A model generated the notes under the pieces. That model ran no database searches, was not told the DNA's origin, and saw only the letters and a program-made list of their open reading frames with translations. Shown here in pieces: positions 24,925 through 34,650 of a stretch of DNA of 64,000 bases. Source of the stretch: Blautia sp. (GTDB lineage Bacteria; Bacillota; Clostridia; Lachnospirales; Lachnospiraceae). Location of the stretch: NCBI GenBank assembly GCA_026169535.1, contig JAPFCU010000081.1, forward strand, positions 1 to 64,000. The letters are read 5' to 3'. Both the position numbers and the translations under genes were made by a program. Position 1 is the first letter of the stretch. The number at the start of each line of letters is the position of its first letter.

Positions 24925-26889
24925 ATGAAGGATGGATTTATAAAGGTCAGTGCAGGAACTCCGGATGTAAGAGTTGGAGACTGCGAATATAATGCAGATG
25001 AGATCATCCGTATGGCTCATGAAATGGAAGGACAGGGAGCCAGGATCATGGTGTTTCCGGAGCTTTGTATCACCTCCTACAGCTGCGGAGATCTTTTCTG
25101 GCAGGAAACCCTTCTGAATGAAGCAAAGGCACAGCTGATCCGAATTGCGGAGGAAACAGGAGATGTGGACGGTCTGATCTTTGTAGGGCTTCCTATGGAG
25201 TATAACGGAAAGCTCTATAATATGGCTGCCGGGATCAGCAGGGGAGAAGTTCTGGGTCTGGTGCCCAAAATAAATATCCCGAATTATAACGAGTTTTATG
25301 AAAGCCGTTATTTTACATCCGGAAAAGATGTGAACGGATGGGTTACCTTCTGTCACAGCGACAGCTTTGACACAGAGTATCCGGAGTATGAAGTTACGGT
25401 TTCTTCGCACTTACTTTTTACCTGTCCGCAGATGCCTGAGCTGAAGGTAGCAGCAGAAATCTGTGAGGATTTCTGGGTGGCAGATCCTCCAAGTACCTGT
25501 CACGCTTATCATGGAGCAAATTTGATCGTTAATCTTTCTGCCAGTGATGAGCTGGTTGGAAAGGACAGCTATCGAAGGAATCTGGTCAGCAGTCAGTCTG
25601 CAAGACTGGTGTGCGGTTATGTCTATGCTTCTGCCGGAATCGGAGAGTCTACCCAGGATGTAGTGTATGCAGGCCATGATCTGATCGCAGAAAACGGAAC
25701 AGTCCTTGCAGAAAGCAGGAAGTTTACCAATGGGGCAGTCTACGGCGTAATGGATATCCGGAAGCTGGTCAATGAGCGCAGACGAATGACTACCTTTCAG
25801 TTTGCAGCGGACAAAGCACAGGAGATGGAGTCTTATTATGATGAAGTGTTCTTTGATCTGCAGACAACAGAAACAGATCTGACAGGTCTGATTGATTCCA
25901 GGCCTTTTGTGCCGGCTGCCATGGAAGAAAGAGAACGCCGCTGCGATGAGATCCTGAATATCCAGGCAACAGGTCTGATGAGACGACTTGCGCACATCCA
26001 CTGCCAGAATGCAGTAATTGGTCTGTCCGGAGGTCTGGATTCCACTCTTGCACTTCTGGTGACCGTCCGTGCTTTTGATATGCTTGGCATTTCAAGAGAA
26101 AAGATCACGGCTGTGACTATGCCCTGCTTCGGAACTACAGACCGGACCTACAACAATGCCTGTCAGCTGAGTCTCTGTCTGGGAACAGAGCTTCGCGAAG
26201 TGAACATCCGGGAGGCGGTAAGTCTTCATTTCCGGGATATCGGACATGATCCGGAAATTCATGATGTCACATACGAAAACAGTCAGGCAAGAGAGAGAAC
26301 TCAGATTCTGATGGATATTGCAAACCAGAAGGGCGGTATTGTGATCGGAACCGGCGATCTTTCTGAACTGGCGCTGGGATGGGCGACCTTTAACGGAGAC
26401 CATATGTCCATGTACGGAGTAAACGGCTCCGTTCCAAAGACACTGGTACGCCATCTGGTAAGATATTATGCGGATACCTGCGGAGAAAAGAAACTGTCAG
26501 ATATCCTTCTGGATATTCTGGACACTCCGGTAAGTCCGGAACTGCTTCCGCCAAAGGACGGTAAGATTGCTCAGAAAACAGAGGATCTGGTAGGACCTTA
26601 TGAACTTCATGACTTTTTCCTGTATCATATGCTTCGCTGGACCTGTCCGCCGGCAAAGATCTTCCGTATGGCAAAGACTGCTTTTGCCGGAGAATATGAT
26701 GAGGAAACCATACTGAAATGGCTGAAGACTTTTTACAGACGGTTCTTTACCCAGCAGTTTAAGCGTTCCTGTCTGCCGGACGGCCCAAAGGTGGGAAGCG
26801 TGGCAGTTTCTCCAAGGGGAGATTTGCGTATGCCAAGTGATGCCTGTGGAACCTTGTGGATGAGAGAAGTGGATAAAATAAAAATCTGA
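24925..26889 (+). CDS. nadE: Glutamine-dependent NAD+ synthetase
   Basis: The start is ATG 24925 (AAAGGGG site), giving 654 residues. The N-terminal nitrilase-type glutaminase has the triad glutamate E46 (FPELC) and nucleophile C180 (EICEDFW). The C-terminal synthetase has the PP-loop SGGLDST from S368. It converts nicotinic acid adenine dinucleotide to NAD+ with ammonia drawn from glutamine. An upstream in-frame ATG at 24841 has no ribosome site and lies six bases after hslO. A strong bidirectional terminator follows. Confidence 0.95.
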   Translation: MKDGFIKVSAGTPDVRVGDCEYNADEIIRMAHEMEGQGARIMVFPELCITSYSCGDLFWQETLLNEAKAQLIRIAEETGDVDGLIFVGLPMEYNGKLYNMAAGISRGEVLGLVPKINIPNYNEFYESRYFTSGKDVNGWVTFCHSDSFDTEYPEYEVTVSSHLLFTCPQMPELKVAAEICEDFWVADPPSTCHAYHGANLIVNLSASDELVGKDSYRRNLVSSQSARLVCGYVYASAGIGESTQDVVYAGHDLIAENGTVLAESRKFTNGAVYGVMDIRKLVNERRRMTTFQFAADKAQEMESYYDEVFFDLQTTETDLTGLIDSRPFVPAAMEERERRCDEILNIQATGLMRRLAHIHCQNAVIGLSGGLDSTLALLVTVRAFDMLGISREKITAVTMPCFGTTDRTYNNACQLSLCLGTELREVNIREAVSLHFRDIGHDPEIHDVTYENSQARERTQILMDIANQKGGIVIGTGDLSELALGWATFNGDHMSMYGVNGSVPKTLVRHLVRYYADTCGEKKLSDILLDILDTPVSPELLPPKDGKIAQKTEDLVGPYELHDFFLYHMLRWTCPPAKIFRMAKTAFAGEYDEETILKWLKTFYRRFFTQQFKRSCLPDGPKVGSVAVSPRGDLRMPSDACGTLWMREVDKIKI

Positions 26890-26940
26890 AAAATACCCGT
26901 TATCGGAAAAATGTAAAAATCCGGTAACGGGTATTTTTTA
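26889..26940. terminator. Bidirectional terminator between nadE and a convergent gene
   Basis: An 18-bp stem (AAAATACCCGTTATCGGA with TCCGGTAACGGGTATTTT, one G-U pair) ends in T or A runs on both strands. It overlaps the stop codon of the minus-strand gene. Confidence 0.93.
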
Positions 26941-27375
26941 TTGGATTTCTGCTTTTTTAACTGCGTCCTGGATGGCATGGATCAGCATCAAAGAGGTGTA
27001 CTTCTGATCACTTGCATATTCAAGTTTATCCAGCTCACATCCACTGTAGATCTGACTTGCCAGTTCTTCGATGGCGGGTTCCACAAGCGGGAACATAGCT
27101 GCTGTGCTTTCGCTTAAGTTTGCCAGATGGATAGATTGTATCCTGTCTGCATCTACAGTGACTTCCACATCAAAACTGTTTCCGTTCAGTGCAATGGAGG
27201 AGCGGTAGATTCCCGGAGTGTAGACAGCATCAGGAGTTGTGGAAACTGTTTTTACTCTGCCGGGACCGAACATGACAAATAGCAGAATCCCCAGGATGGA
27301 AAGAAACAAAAGGAAGATTCCGGTATAAATGATCTCCTTCATATGTAAAACAATGATCTTGGTTCTGGAACTCAT
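26938..27375 (-). CDS. Membrane-anchored FMN-binding-domain-like protein
   Basis: This 145-residue protein starts at ATG 27375 behind AGGAGG. One membrane helix (about 13-36) is followed by an extracellular domain reading PGIYRSSIALNGNSFDVEV and ending in TSLMLIHAIQDAVKKAE. The order (a G-x-Y start, a VEVTVDADRIQSI strand and a final helix) resembles FMN_bind domains of the NqrC/RnfG kind. The usual S-G-A-T flavin-attachment motif is replaced by SDQKYTS, so covalent flavin is unlikely. The function is unknown. It is a single-gene unit. Confidence 0.65.
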   Translation of the reverse strand: MSSRTKIIVLHMKEIIYTGIFLLFLSILGILLFVMFGPGRVKTVSTTPDAVYTPGIYRSSIALNGNSFDVEVTVDADRIQSIHLANLSESTAAMFPLVEPAIEELASQIYSGCELDKLEYASDQKYTSLMLIHAIQDAVKKAEIQ

Positions 27376-27538
27376 ATGGATGCCTCCTGATCAGAATATG
27401 TAAGGACTGTTACGAATAACGGCTGTATGGGTTATACAGGATAGGAAAAGAACTTATGGTTTATCATATGCGAGAAGATAATATTTTATGATAAGATGCT
27501 GAGGTCAGAAGATGCCTGATACCATAAAAAATGAGTGA

Positions 27539-27567
27539 TTGTAGAAATCGAACATACGTGCTATAAT
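27539..27567 (+). promoter_or_regulatory. addB promoter with an embedded LexA box
   Basis: TTGTAG (27539-27544) and TATAAT (27562-27567) are 17 bases apart. The spacer holds CGAACATACGTGCT (27549-27562), which matches the Gram-positive SOS box CGAACATACGTTCG at 12 of 14 positions. LexA bound there would block the polymerase. Confidence 0.75.
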
Positions 27568-27592
27568 AGAAGAAAAACTCAGGGAGGAAATT

Positions 27593-30500
27593 ATGCCGCT
27601 TCAGTTTATCATTGGAAATTCCGGAGCCGGAAAATCTCATACAGCTTTTCAGAGCCTGATCTCTGACGCAATGGCTCATCCGGAAAAACTATATTATGTG
27701 ATCGTACCGGAGCAGTTTACCATGCAGACACAGAAAGCTCTGGTACAGATGCACCCGGATGGTGGAATTTTGAATATTGACGTTCTGAGTTTTGACCGTC
27801 TTGCTTACCGCGTACTGGAAGAAACAGGCGGTGATACCAGAAGAGTACTGGAAGAAACAGGAAAAAACATGATCCTCCAGAAACTTGTTCAGAAACACCA
27901 GAAGGAACTGGTATATCTGAAAAATCAGATGAAAAAACCGGGATATCTGGAGGAGGTAAAATCACTGATCTCGGAATTTATGCAGTATAGCGTGGGAGAG
28001 GCGGAGATAAAGAAGATGCAGGAGGATGCGTCAGACCGAACCCTTCTTCAAATGAAGCTTCAGGATGTGTCAGTACTGTACCATGGATTCCGGGACTATC
28101 TGAAAGATCATTATATGACAGCTGAGGAAGTTCTGGAAATCCTGGCAAAGCAAATCGTTTTTTCAGAAAAACTGAAGGACAGTGTTCTGCTGCTGGATGG
28201 ATTCACCGGTTTTACACCGATACAGGTCCAGGTAATCCGGGAGCTGCTGACATCATGTGAAAAGGTATCTGTTACAGTAACTATGGACGTGCGGGAGTCG
28301 TTTCTGTATAAAGAAAAATCCCATCAGCTTTTTTATATGAGCCATAAGATGATCCGAAGTCTCTGCGACCTTACGAAAGATATTCTGGAGCCGATCTGGA
28401 TAGCGCCGGGCAGCAAGTCCCGCCATGCCCGGGCAGAAGCTTTGGCGTTTCTGGAGCAGAATATCTTCCGGTATCAGAAAAAAACATTTTCCGGTAAACA
28501 GGATTCTATAAGGATTTTTTGTGCAGGAGATCCGGTCAGAGAAATGGAGGAAACTGCAAGAAGAATTTTGCGGCTTGTCCGGGAGGAAGGCTGCCGTTAT
28601 GGAGAAATTGCGGTGATCACAGGAGATCTGGAAACTTATGGAAGTCTTGCAAGACAGGCGTTTGAAGATGCAGGAATTCCTTTCTTTGTAGATGAAAAGC
28701 ATTCTATTCTTATGAATCCTTTTGTAGAATATATCCGGGCTGCCCTGGAAATGGCTGCCCAGGGATTTTCCTATGAAAGTGTATTCCGGTATCTCAGATG
28801 CGGAATGTCCGATGTGACCAGAGAGGAGACAGACTGGCTGGAGAACTATGCAGTGGCACTGGGAATCCGCGGATTTAAACGGTGGAAGGAAAAGTGGATT
28901 CGTGTTTATCGGGGGATGAAAGAGGAATCGCTTCTGGAGATAAACAGGATCCGTGAGAAATTTACAGAAGAAACAGAGGCTCTGGCTTTGGGATTTTCCG
29001 GAAAAAAGAAAACAGTCAGGGAATACTGCCAGTATCTTTATGAGTTTATTGTGAAAAGCCGTATTCAGGAAAAATTAAAGATCCAGGAGGAGATATTTGC
29101 GCGAAAAGGCATCAGGGCGATGGAAAAGGAGTACGCCCAGATTTATGGGATTGTTATGGAACTGCTGGATAAAATGGCAGAGATCCTAGGTGAGGAAATC
29201 GTATCTCCGGAAGAATTCCGGCAGATTCTTGAAACGGGAATGTCTCAGGCCAAGGTTGCGCTGATCCCGCCGGGAGTCGATCAGGTTCTTGTGGGAGATA
29301 TGGAGAGAACCCGACTGAAAGATATCCGGGCATTGTTTTTTGTGGGAATGAATGAAGGAAACATTCCAAAGAATACAGAATCTGGCGGACTTCTTACAGA
29401 ACTGGACAGAGATTTTTTTGAAGATCAGGGAGTGGAGCTTGCTCCGGGGCCAAAAGAACTGATGAATATGCAGAGATTTTATCTGTATCTGAATCTGACC
29501 AGGCCTTCTGAACATCTGTATCTTTCCTACAGCTGCTCCAATGCGAAAGGAGAAGCAGTCAGTCCGGCTTATCTGATTGGTACAGTGCGGAAACTGTTTC
29601 CGGAACTTCTTGCAGAAAAGGCGGACGAACCGGAGAACCTTCTGGATCTGCTGGAAACTCCGTCCACCGGTCTTGGATTTTTATTGTCTGGTCTGGAGAA
29701 TGAAGAAATGCAGCAGGATCCCTTATTTCAGGAATTGTACAGCTGGTATCTGAGAAGCCCGGAATATCAGGATCTTACAAGAAAGCTTACAGAAGCCGCT
29801 TTTGCCCGGAAACCTGCGGACAGGATCAGTAAAAGTGTGGCAAAAGCGCTGTACGGGGAAATTTCTGATTACAGTGCTACCCGACTGGAACGTTTTGCCG
29901 CCTGTGCTTTCGCGCATTTTCTGCAGTATGGTCTGGCTGTGACAGAACGGGCAGAATATGAATTCCGGGCAATGGATATGGGAAATGTGCTTCATCAGGC
30001 ACTTGAAAAATTTGCCGCAGAGCTTCGGAGAAAAGGTCTTGACTGGGCAGGACTGGAGGAAGAACAGAGAGACCGGATTGCGGAATACTGTATGGAACAG
30101 GTGGCGGCAGATTATGGAAATACCATTCTGAAAAGCAACTCCAGAAACCAGTATATGATCCAGCGTACGCTCCGGATCCTGAAACGTACTGTATGGGCTT
30201 TACAGGAACAGCTTCGCTGCGGGGAATTTGTGCCGGAGGGATTTGAGGTGTCTATCGGCGGCGGAAGGATTGACCGTCTGGATGTTCTGAAAGAGGATAA
30301 AAAAGTTTATGTGAAGATCATTGATTATAAGTCCGGAAATACTTCCTTTGATCTTGTGGGTGTTTATTATGGTCTTCAGCTTCAGCTTGTAGTATATATG
30401 GATGCAGCGATGGAAGCAGAAAAGAATAAACATCCGGACTGCCAGATCGAGCCTGCGGGAATCTTTTATTATAATATCAAGGATCCGATGATTCAGACTG

Positions 30501-30916
30501 ATATTCAGGAGGATCTCCAGGAGCTTGAAAGGAAGATCTATAAAGAACTGAAAATGAATGGGCTGGTAAATTCATCGGACAATATCATTCATAAAATAGA
30601 TGCAGGAGCTTCTTCGCTGCCTGTTTCCTTCACGAAAGACGGCGGTTTCAGAAAAGGTTCTTCTGTGGCGTCCCGAGAGCAGTTTCAGCTTCTGAATCAG
30701 TATGTTAAAAACAAGATTGCGGAGATCCGTTCGCATATTCTTTCCGGAGATGCGGAGGTTTCTCCTTATGAAATGGGAAAGAAAAATGCCTGTACCTATT
30801 GTACCTATCAGGGTGTGTGCGGATTTGACAAAAAAATCCCGGGATATGAATACAGACGTCTGAGACAGTTTACAGATGAGGAAATATGGAAATCTATGGA
30901 AATGGAGGCAGAGTGA
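27593..30916 (+). CDS. addB: Helicase-exonuclease subunit AddB
   Basis: This 1107-residue protein matches AddB. An N-terminal helicase-like domain has Walker A GNSGAGKS (8-15). The C-terminal RecB-type nuclease contains VKIIDYKSG. Four cysteines bracket the nuclease to hold an iron-sulfur cluster: C771, C1067, C1070 and C1076. GGGAGG precedes the ATG. With AddA it resects double-strand breaks and loads RecA after Chi recognition. The promoter carries a LexA box. The addA gene starts one base after its stop. Confidence 0.95.
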   Translation: MPLQFIIGNSGAGKSHTAFQSLISDAMAHPEKLYYVIVPEQFTMQTQKALVQMHPDGGILNIDVLSFDRLAYRVLEETGGDTRRVLEETGKNMILQKLVQKHQKELVYLKNQMKKPGYLEEVKSLISEFMQYSVGEAEIKKMQEDASDRTLLQMKLQDVSVLYHGFRDYLKDHYMTAEEVLEILAKQIVFSEKLKDSVLLLDGFTGFTPIQVQVIRELLTSCEKVSVTVTMDVRESFLYKEKSHQLFYMSHKMIRSLCDLTKDILEPIWIAPGSKSRHARAEALAFLEQNIFRYQKKTFSGKQDSIRIFCAGDPVREMEETARRILRLVREEGCRYGEIAVITGDLETYGSLARQAFEDAGIPFFVDEKHSILMNPFVEYIRAALEMAAQGFSYESVFRYLRCGMSDVTREETDWLENYAVALGIRGFKRWKEKWIRVYRGMKEESLLEINRIREKFTEETEALALGFSGKKKTVREYCQYLYEFIVKSRIQEKLKIQEEIFARKGIRAMEKEYAQIYGIVMELLDKMAEILGEEIVSPEEFRQILETGMSQAKVALIPPGVDQVLVGDMERTRLKDIRALFFVGMNEGNIPKNTESGGLLTELDRDFFEDQGVELAPGPKELMNMQRFYLYLNLTRPSEHLYLSYSCSNAKGEAVSPAYLIGTVRKLFPELLAEKADEPENLLDLLETPSTGLGFLLSGLENEEMQQDPLFQELYSWYLRSPEYQDLTRKLTEAAFARKPADRISKSVAKALYGEISDYSATRLERFAACAFAHFLQYGLAVTERAEYEFRAMDMGNVLHQALEKFAAELRRKGLDWAGLEEEQRDRIAEYCMEQVAADYGNTILKSNSRNQYMIQRTLRILKRTVWALQEQLRCGEFVPEGFEVSIGGGRIDRLDVLKEDKKVYVKIIDYKSGNTSFDLVGVYYGLQLQLVVYMDAAMEAEKNKHPDCQIEPAGIFYYNIKDPMIQTDIQEDLQELERKIYKELKMNGLVNSSDNIIHKIDAGASSLPVSFTKDGGFRKGSSVASREQFQLLNQYVKNKIAEIRSHILSGDAEVSPYEMGKKNACTYCTYQGVCGFDKKIPGYEYRRLRQFTDEEIWKSMEMEAE

Positions 30917-30917
30917 A

Positions 30918-33900
30918 ATGGCGGTCACATGGACGGAAGAACAGCAAAAAGTAATTTCTCTCAGAAATCGTAATATTCTGGTTTCTGCAGCGGCAGGATC
31001 CGGGAAGACTGCGGTCCTGGTAGAAAGGATCCTGAGCAAGATCCTGGACAAGGAACATCCGGTAGATGTGGACCGGCTGCTGATCATGACCTTTACAAGA
31101 GCGGCAGCAGGGGAAATGAAGGAACGGCTGTCTGCAGCACTGGAAAAGGCTCTTTATGAGGATCCGGACAATGCTCATCTTCAGAAACAGATGACATTGA
31201 TCCATACAGCCCAGATTACGACCATAGATGGCTTCTGTTCTTATATCATTCGTAATTATTTTCATATGATCGGACTGGATCCCGGCTACCGTACGGCAGA
31301 GGAGGGAGAATTGAAACTTCTCCGGGAGGATGTGGTCAAAGAGCTTCTGGAGGATGCTTATGAAAAGAAAGAAGACAGATTTCTTCGGCTGGTGGAATGT
31401 TACGCACCGGGAAAAACAGATGAGGGACTGAAAGATCTGATTTTAAAGGTGCATGAGGCATCTATGAGTCATCCTTTTCCAGAGGAGTGGCTGAAGGTGT
31501 GTCTCCAGGAATATCAGGTGGATAAGGCTCATGAAATTTATCAGTCCCGGTGGATTACTGTTTTGTGGAAAGAAATAGAAGAAAACATACAGGAGGCAGA
31601 GCTGATTATCCAAAAAGCCAGATCGGTATGTTTGGAAGTGGATGGTCCTCTTCCTTATCTGGAAGCTCTGGACAGTGATCTTGCCATGGTGAATGTTCTG
31701 AAAAAATTGACAGAAGAAATGGATTACGGCAAACTGCGAGATGCTGCAGAGGCGGTGGTTTTTAAGGCACTGTCCCGAAAAAAAGCACCGGATGTGGATC
31801 CGGAAAAAAAAGACTGGGTAAAGAATCTCCGCGATGAAGAAAAGGGAATCCTGAAGAACATGATGGAGAAATATTTTTGCTGGGATGAGGACGAATTACT
31901 GGATATGGTAAATCTGTGCAGAACACCGCTGGAGAGTCTTGTGGAGCTGGTGCTGGATTTCCAGGAACGGTTTGCCCGGAAAAAAAGGGAAAAGAACATT
32001 TTGGACTTTACAGATATGGAGCACTTTGCCCTGCATATTCTGGCAGAAAAAGAAGGAGATCAGATCATTCCCAGTCAGGCGGCCAGAGAGCTTTCGGAAA
32101 AATATGAAGAAGTGATGATTGATGAGTATCAGGACAGTAATTCGGTTCAGGAGATGATCACAAATCTGGTTTCGGGATGGGTCGAAAACAGAAAGAATAT
32201 TTTTATGGTAGGAGATGTAAAGCAGAGTATTTATCGTTTCCGACTGGCAAGACCGGAGCTTTTTATGGAAAAATATCACAATTATTCCACTTCGGACAGC
32301 CTGGAACAGCGGATTGATCTTCATAAAAATTTCCGCAGTCGTCATCAGGTGCTTACATCGGTCAATTATATTTTTAACCGGATCATGGGAGCGGATGTAG
32401 GCGGGGTTGATTATGACAGCAGCAATGCCCTTTATCCCGGAGCTGTCTTTCCGGAAGGTACAGATGAAAGTTTTTGTACCACAGAAGTCCTTCTGGTGGA
32501 AAAAGACGGAGAAGAGCTGGAGGATGAGACTGGAAATCAGACAGACAGGGAACTGGAAGCTCTTGCGATAGCAGGAGAGATATCTCGGATTGTAGGAAAA
32601 GAGCAGGTTCTTGATAAGGAAACAGGAACATATCGTCCGGTAGAATACGGAGATATTGTTATTCTTCTTCGGTCTGCCTACGGATGGGCAGAAACTTTTC
32701 GTGAAATTCTTATTTCAAGAGGAATTCCTGCATATACCTCATCCAGAACGGGATATTTTTCTGCTCCGGAGGTAGTGAATCTTCTGAATTATCTGAGAAT
32801 ATGCGATAATCCACTTCAGGATATTCCCCTTACAGGAGTGCTTCATTCTCCTATGGTGGGATGCACAACCCAGGAACTGGGAGAAATGCGGAAGGCATGT
32901 CCCAAAGGACTGATTTATGAAAGTCTTTGTCAGTTTGCTGAGAGAGAAAACTTTGAGACAGAAGAGGAACAAAAACTCCGTGATAAACTTGTCGGATTTC
33001 TGGAGCAGCTTCGGGAAATTCGGGATATGTCTTCCTATACGCCGGTTCATCAGCTGATATTGTATATTCTTAGGAAAACCGGTTATGAAGATTTTGTCCG
33101 TGCTCTTCCGGGGGGGAGCCAGAGAGGGGCTAATCTTCGTATGTTAGTGGAAAAAGCTATGGATTACGAAAAAACCAGCTACAGAGGTCTGTTTAATTTT
33201 GTGCGATATATTGAAAATCTTCAGAAATACGAGGTGGATTTTGGTGAAGTCAATGTGATCGATGCAGGTAAAGGATCGGTACAGATCATGACAGTTCATA
33301 AAAGTAAGGGACTGGAATTTCCTGTTGTTTTTGCGGCTGGTATGGGAAAACAGTTTAATTTCCAGGATATTAATGCAAGATTTCTCATTCACCCGGAACT
33401 TGGTTTTGGAACGGATGTGATCCTTCCGGAAAAAAGACTGCTGGCTTCGGCACCCCAAAAGCAGGTGATAAGAAATGTTCAGAAAAGGGAAAGTCTTGGT
33501 GAGGAACTGCGTGTGCTGTATGTGGCTCTGACCCGTGCAAAGGAGAAGCTGTATATTACAGGTACCATAGGAGGACTGAAAGAAAAAATTGCAAGACTCT
33601 GGAATTGGAAGGAAGAATCAGAACTTCGAATATCTCTGGGCCAACGTATCAGGGCGAAAACTTTTTGGGATTATATTCTTCCTGCCCTGAGTCTTCATCC
33701 GGCAATGAGAGAACTGTACATGGAATATGGTTTTGGCGGGGAGATGCAGGAGAACTGGTACGATGGAAAAACAGATTTTATTGTGAGAAAAATCACAGCG
33801 GCAGATCTGATAGAAAATGAGGTCGTGGATATGACAGAACAGCAGATCCGGGAACAGGTACTGAAAAAATGGGACAGCAGTAAAATTTATGACCGGCAGA

Positions 33901-34619
33901 TCCACGACATCCTGGAAAAAAGATTTGATTTCCGTTATCCCTATAGCTATCTGGAAGAACTGCCGGTGAAAGTCAGTGTTTCGGATTTAAAAAAACGAAG
34001 CTGGCAGGATGAAATGGAAATAGAAGAAAATACATTAGCAGAACCAGATATTGTTCCTTTGGTTCCGAGATTTATTTCTGAAGAGTCTCAGAGCTGTCGG
34101 GGCGCTGCCAGAGGAACTGCTTATCACCGTGTAATGGAATGTCTGGATTATAAGCGAACAGGCTCCTATGAGGAAATAAAAGCACAGATCATTCATCTGG
34201 AAGAACAGAAAAAACTTACGGAAGAAGAGGCGGCTAGTATCTACATTAAGGATATTCTTAAATTTGCAGCTTCTGATCTTGGACAAAGAATGAAAACAGC
34301 AGCAGAGAAAGACTGCCTTTTCCGGGAGCAGCCCTTTGTGATCGCAGTAGAAGCATCTGAGGTGGATGAACTGTGGAATGGAGAAGAAAAGATTCTTGTA
34401 CAGGGGATCATTGACTCCTATTTCCTTGAAGAAGATGAGATCGTGCTTGTAGATTACAAGACAGATCGGATTCAAAAAGGAGAGGAGTCGATATTGATCG
34501 CCCGCTACCGCAGTCAGATTAAAGATTATGCAAGGGCACTGCAGAAGATGAGAAAGAAAAAAGTAAAAGAGTGTCTGATTTACTCCTTTGCACTTCATAA
34601 AGAAATACAGATAAGATAA
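30918..34619 (+). CDS. addA: Helicase-exonuclease subunit AddA
   Basis: The start is ATG 30918, giving 1233 residues. It is an UvrD-type helicase with Walker A AAAGSGKT (24-31), DEYQDSN, the VHKSKGLEFP and LYVALTRAKEKLY motifs, and a C-terminal RecB-like nuclease. The nuclease residues D1166 (GIIDSY), D1179 and K1181 (VDYKTD) are all present. Together with AddB it forms the two-nuclease AddAB recombination enzyme. The one-base gap after addB indicates an operon and coupled translation. Confidence 0.96.
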   Translation: MAVTWTEEQQKVISLRNRNILVSAAAGSGKTAVLVERILSKILDKEHPVDVDRLLIMTFTRAAAGEMKERLSAALEKALYEDPDNAHLQKQMTLIHTAQITTIDGFCSYIIRNYFHMIGLDPGYRTAEEGELKLLREDVVKELLEDAYEKKEDRFLRLVECYAPGKTDEGLKDLILKVHEASMSHPFPEEWLKVCLQEYQVDKAHEIYQSRWITVLWKEIEENIQEAELIIQKARSVCLEVDGPLPYLEALDSDLAMVNVLKKLTEEMDYGKLRDAAEAVVFKALSRKKAPDVDPEKKDWVKNLRDEEKGILKNMMEKYFCWDEDELLDMVNLCRTPLESLVELVLDFQERFARKKREKNILDFTDMEHFALHILAEKEGDQIIPSQAARELSEKYEEVMIDEYQDSNSVQEMITNLVSGWVENRKNIFMVGDVKQSIYRFRLARPELFMEKYHNYSTSDSLEQRIDLHKNFRSRHQVLTSVNYIFNRIMGADVGGVDYDSSNALYPGAVFPEGTDESFCTTEVLLVEKDGEELEDETGNQTDRELEALAIAGEISRIVGKEQVLDKETGTYRPVEYGDIVILLRSAYGWAETFREILISRGIPAYTSSRTGYFSAPEVVNLLNYLRICDNPLQDIPLTGVLHSPMVGCTTQELGEMRKACPKGLIYESLCQFAERENFETEEEQKLRDKLVGFLEQLREIRDMSSYTPVHQLILYILRKTGYEDFVRALPGGSQRGANLRMLVEKAMDYEKTSYRGLFNFVRYIENLQKYEVDFGEVNVIDAGKGSVQIMTVHKSKGLEFPVVFAAGMGKQFNFQDINARFLIHPELGFGTDVILPEKRLLASAPQKQVIRNVQKRESLGEELRVLYVALTRAKEKLYITGTIGGLKEKIARLWNWKEESELRISLGQRIRAKTFWDYILPALSLHPAMRELYMEYGFGGEMQENWYDGKTDFIVRKITAADLIENEVVDMTEQQIREQVLKKWDSSKIYDRQIHDILEKRFDFRYPYSYLEELPVKVSVSDLKKRSWQDEMEIEENTLAEPDIVPLVPRFISEESQSCRGAARGTAYHRVMECLDYKRTGSYEEIKAQIIHLEEQKKLTEEEAASIYIKDILKFAASDLGQRMKTAAEKDCLFREQPFVIAVEASEVDELWNGEEKILVQGIIDSYFLEEDEIVLVDYKTDRIQKGEESILIARYRSQIKDYARALQKMRKKKVKECLIYSFALHKEIQIR

Positions 34620-34625
34620 AGCTGT

Positions 34626-34650
34626 GGAGAGTCTGCCTGTCAGACTCTCC
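34626..34650. terminator. Hairpin at the convergent addA/rsmF ends
   Basis: A perfect 10-bp stem (GGAGAGTCTG with CAGACTCTCC, 5-base loop) lies 6 bases after addA and overlaps the last codons of the minus-strand gene. T-tracts are poor, so termination strength is uncertain. Confidence 0.55.
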
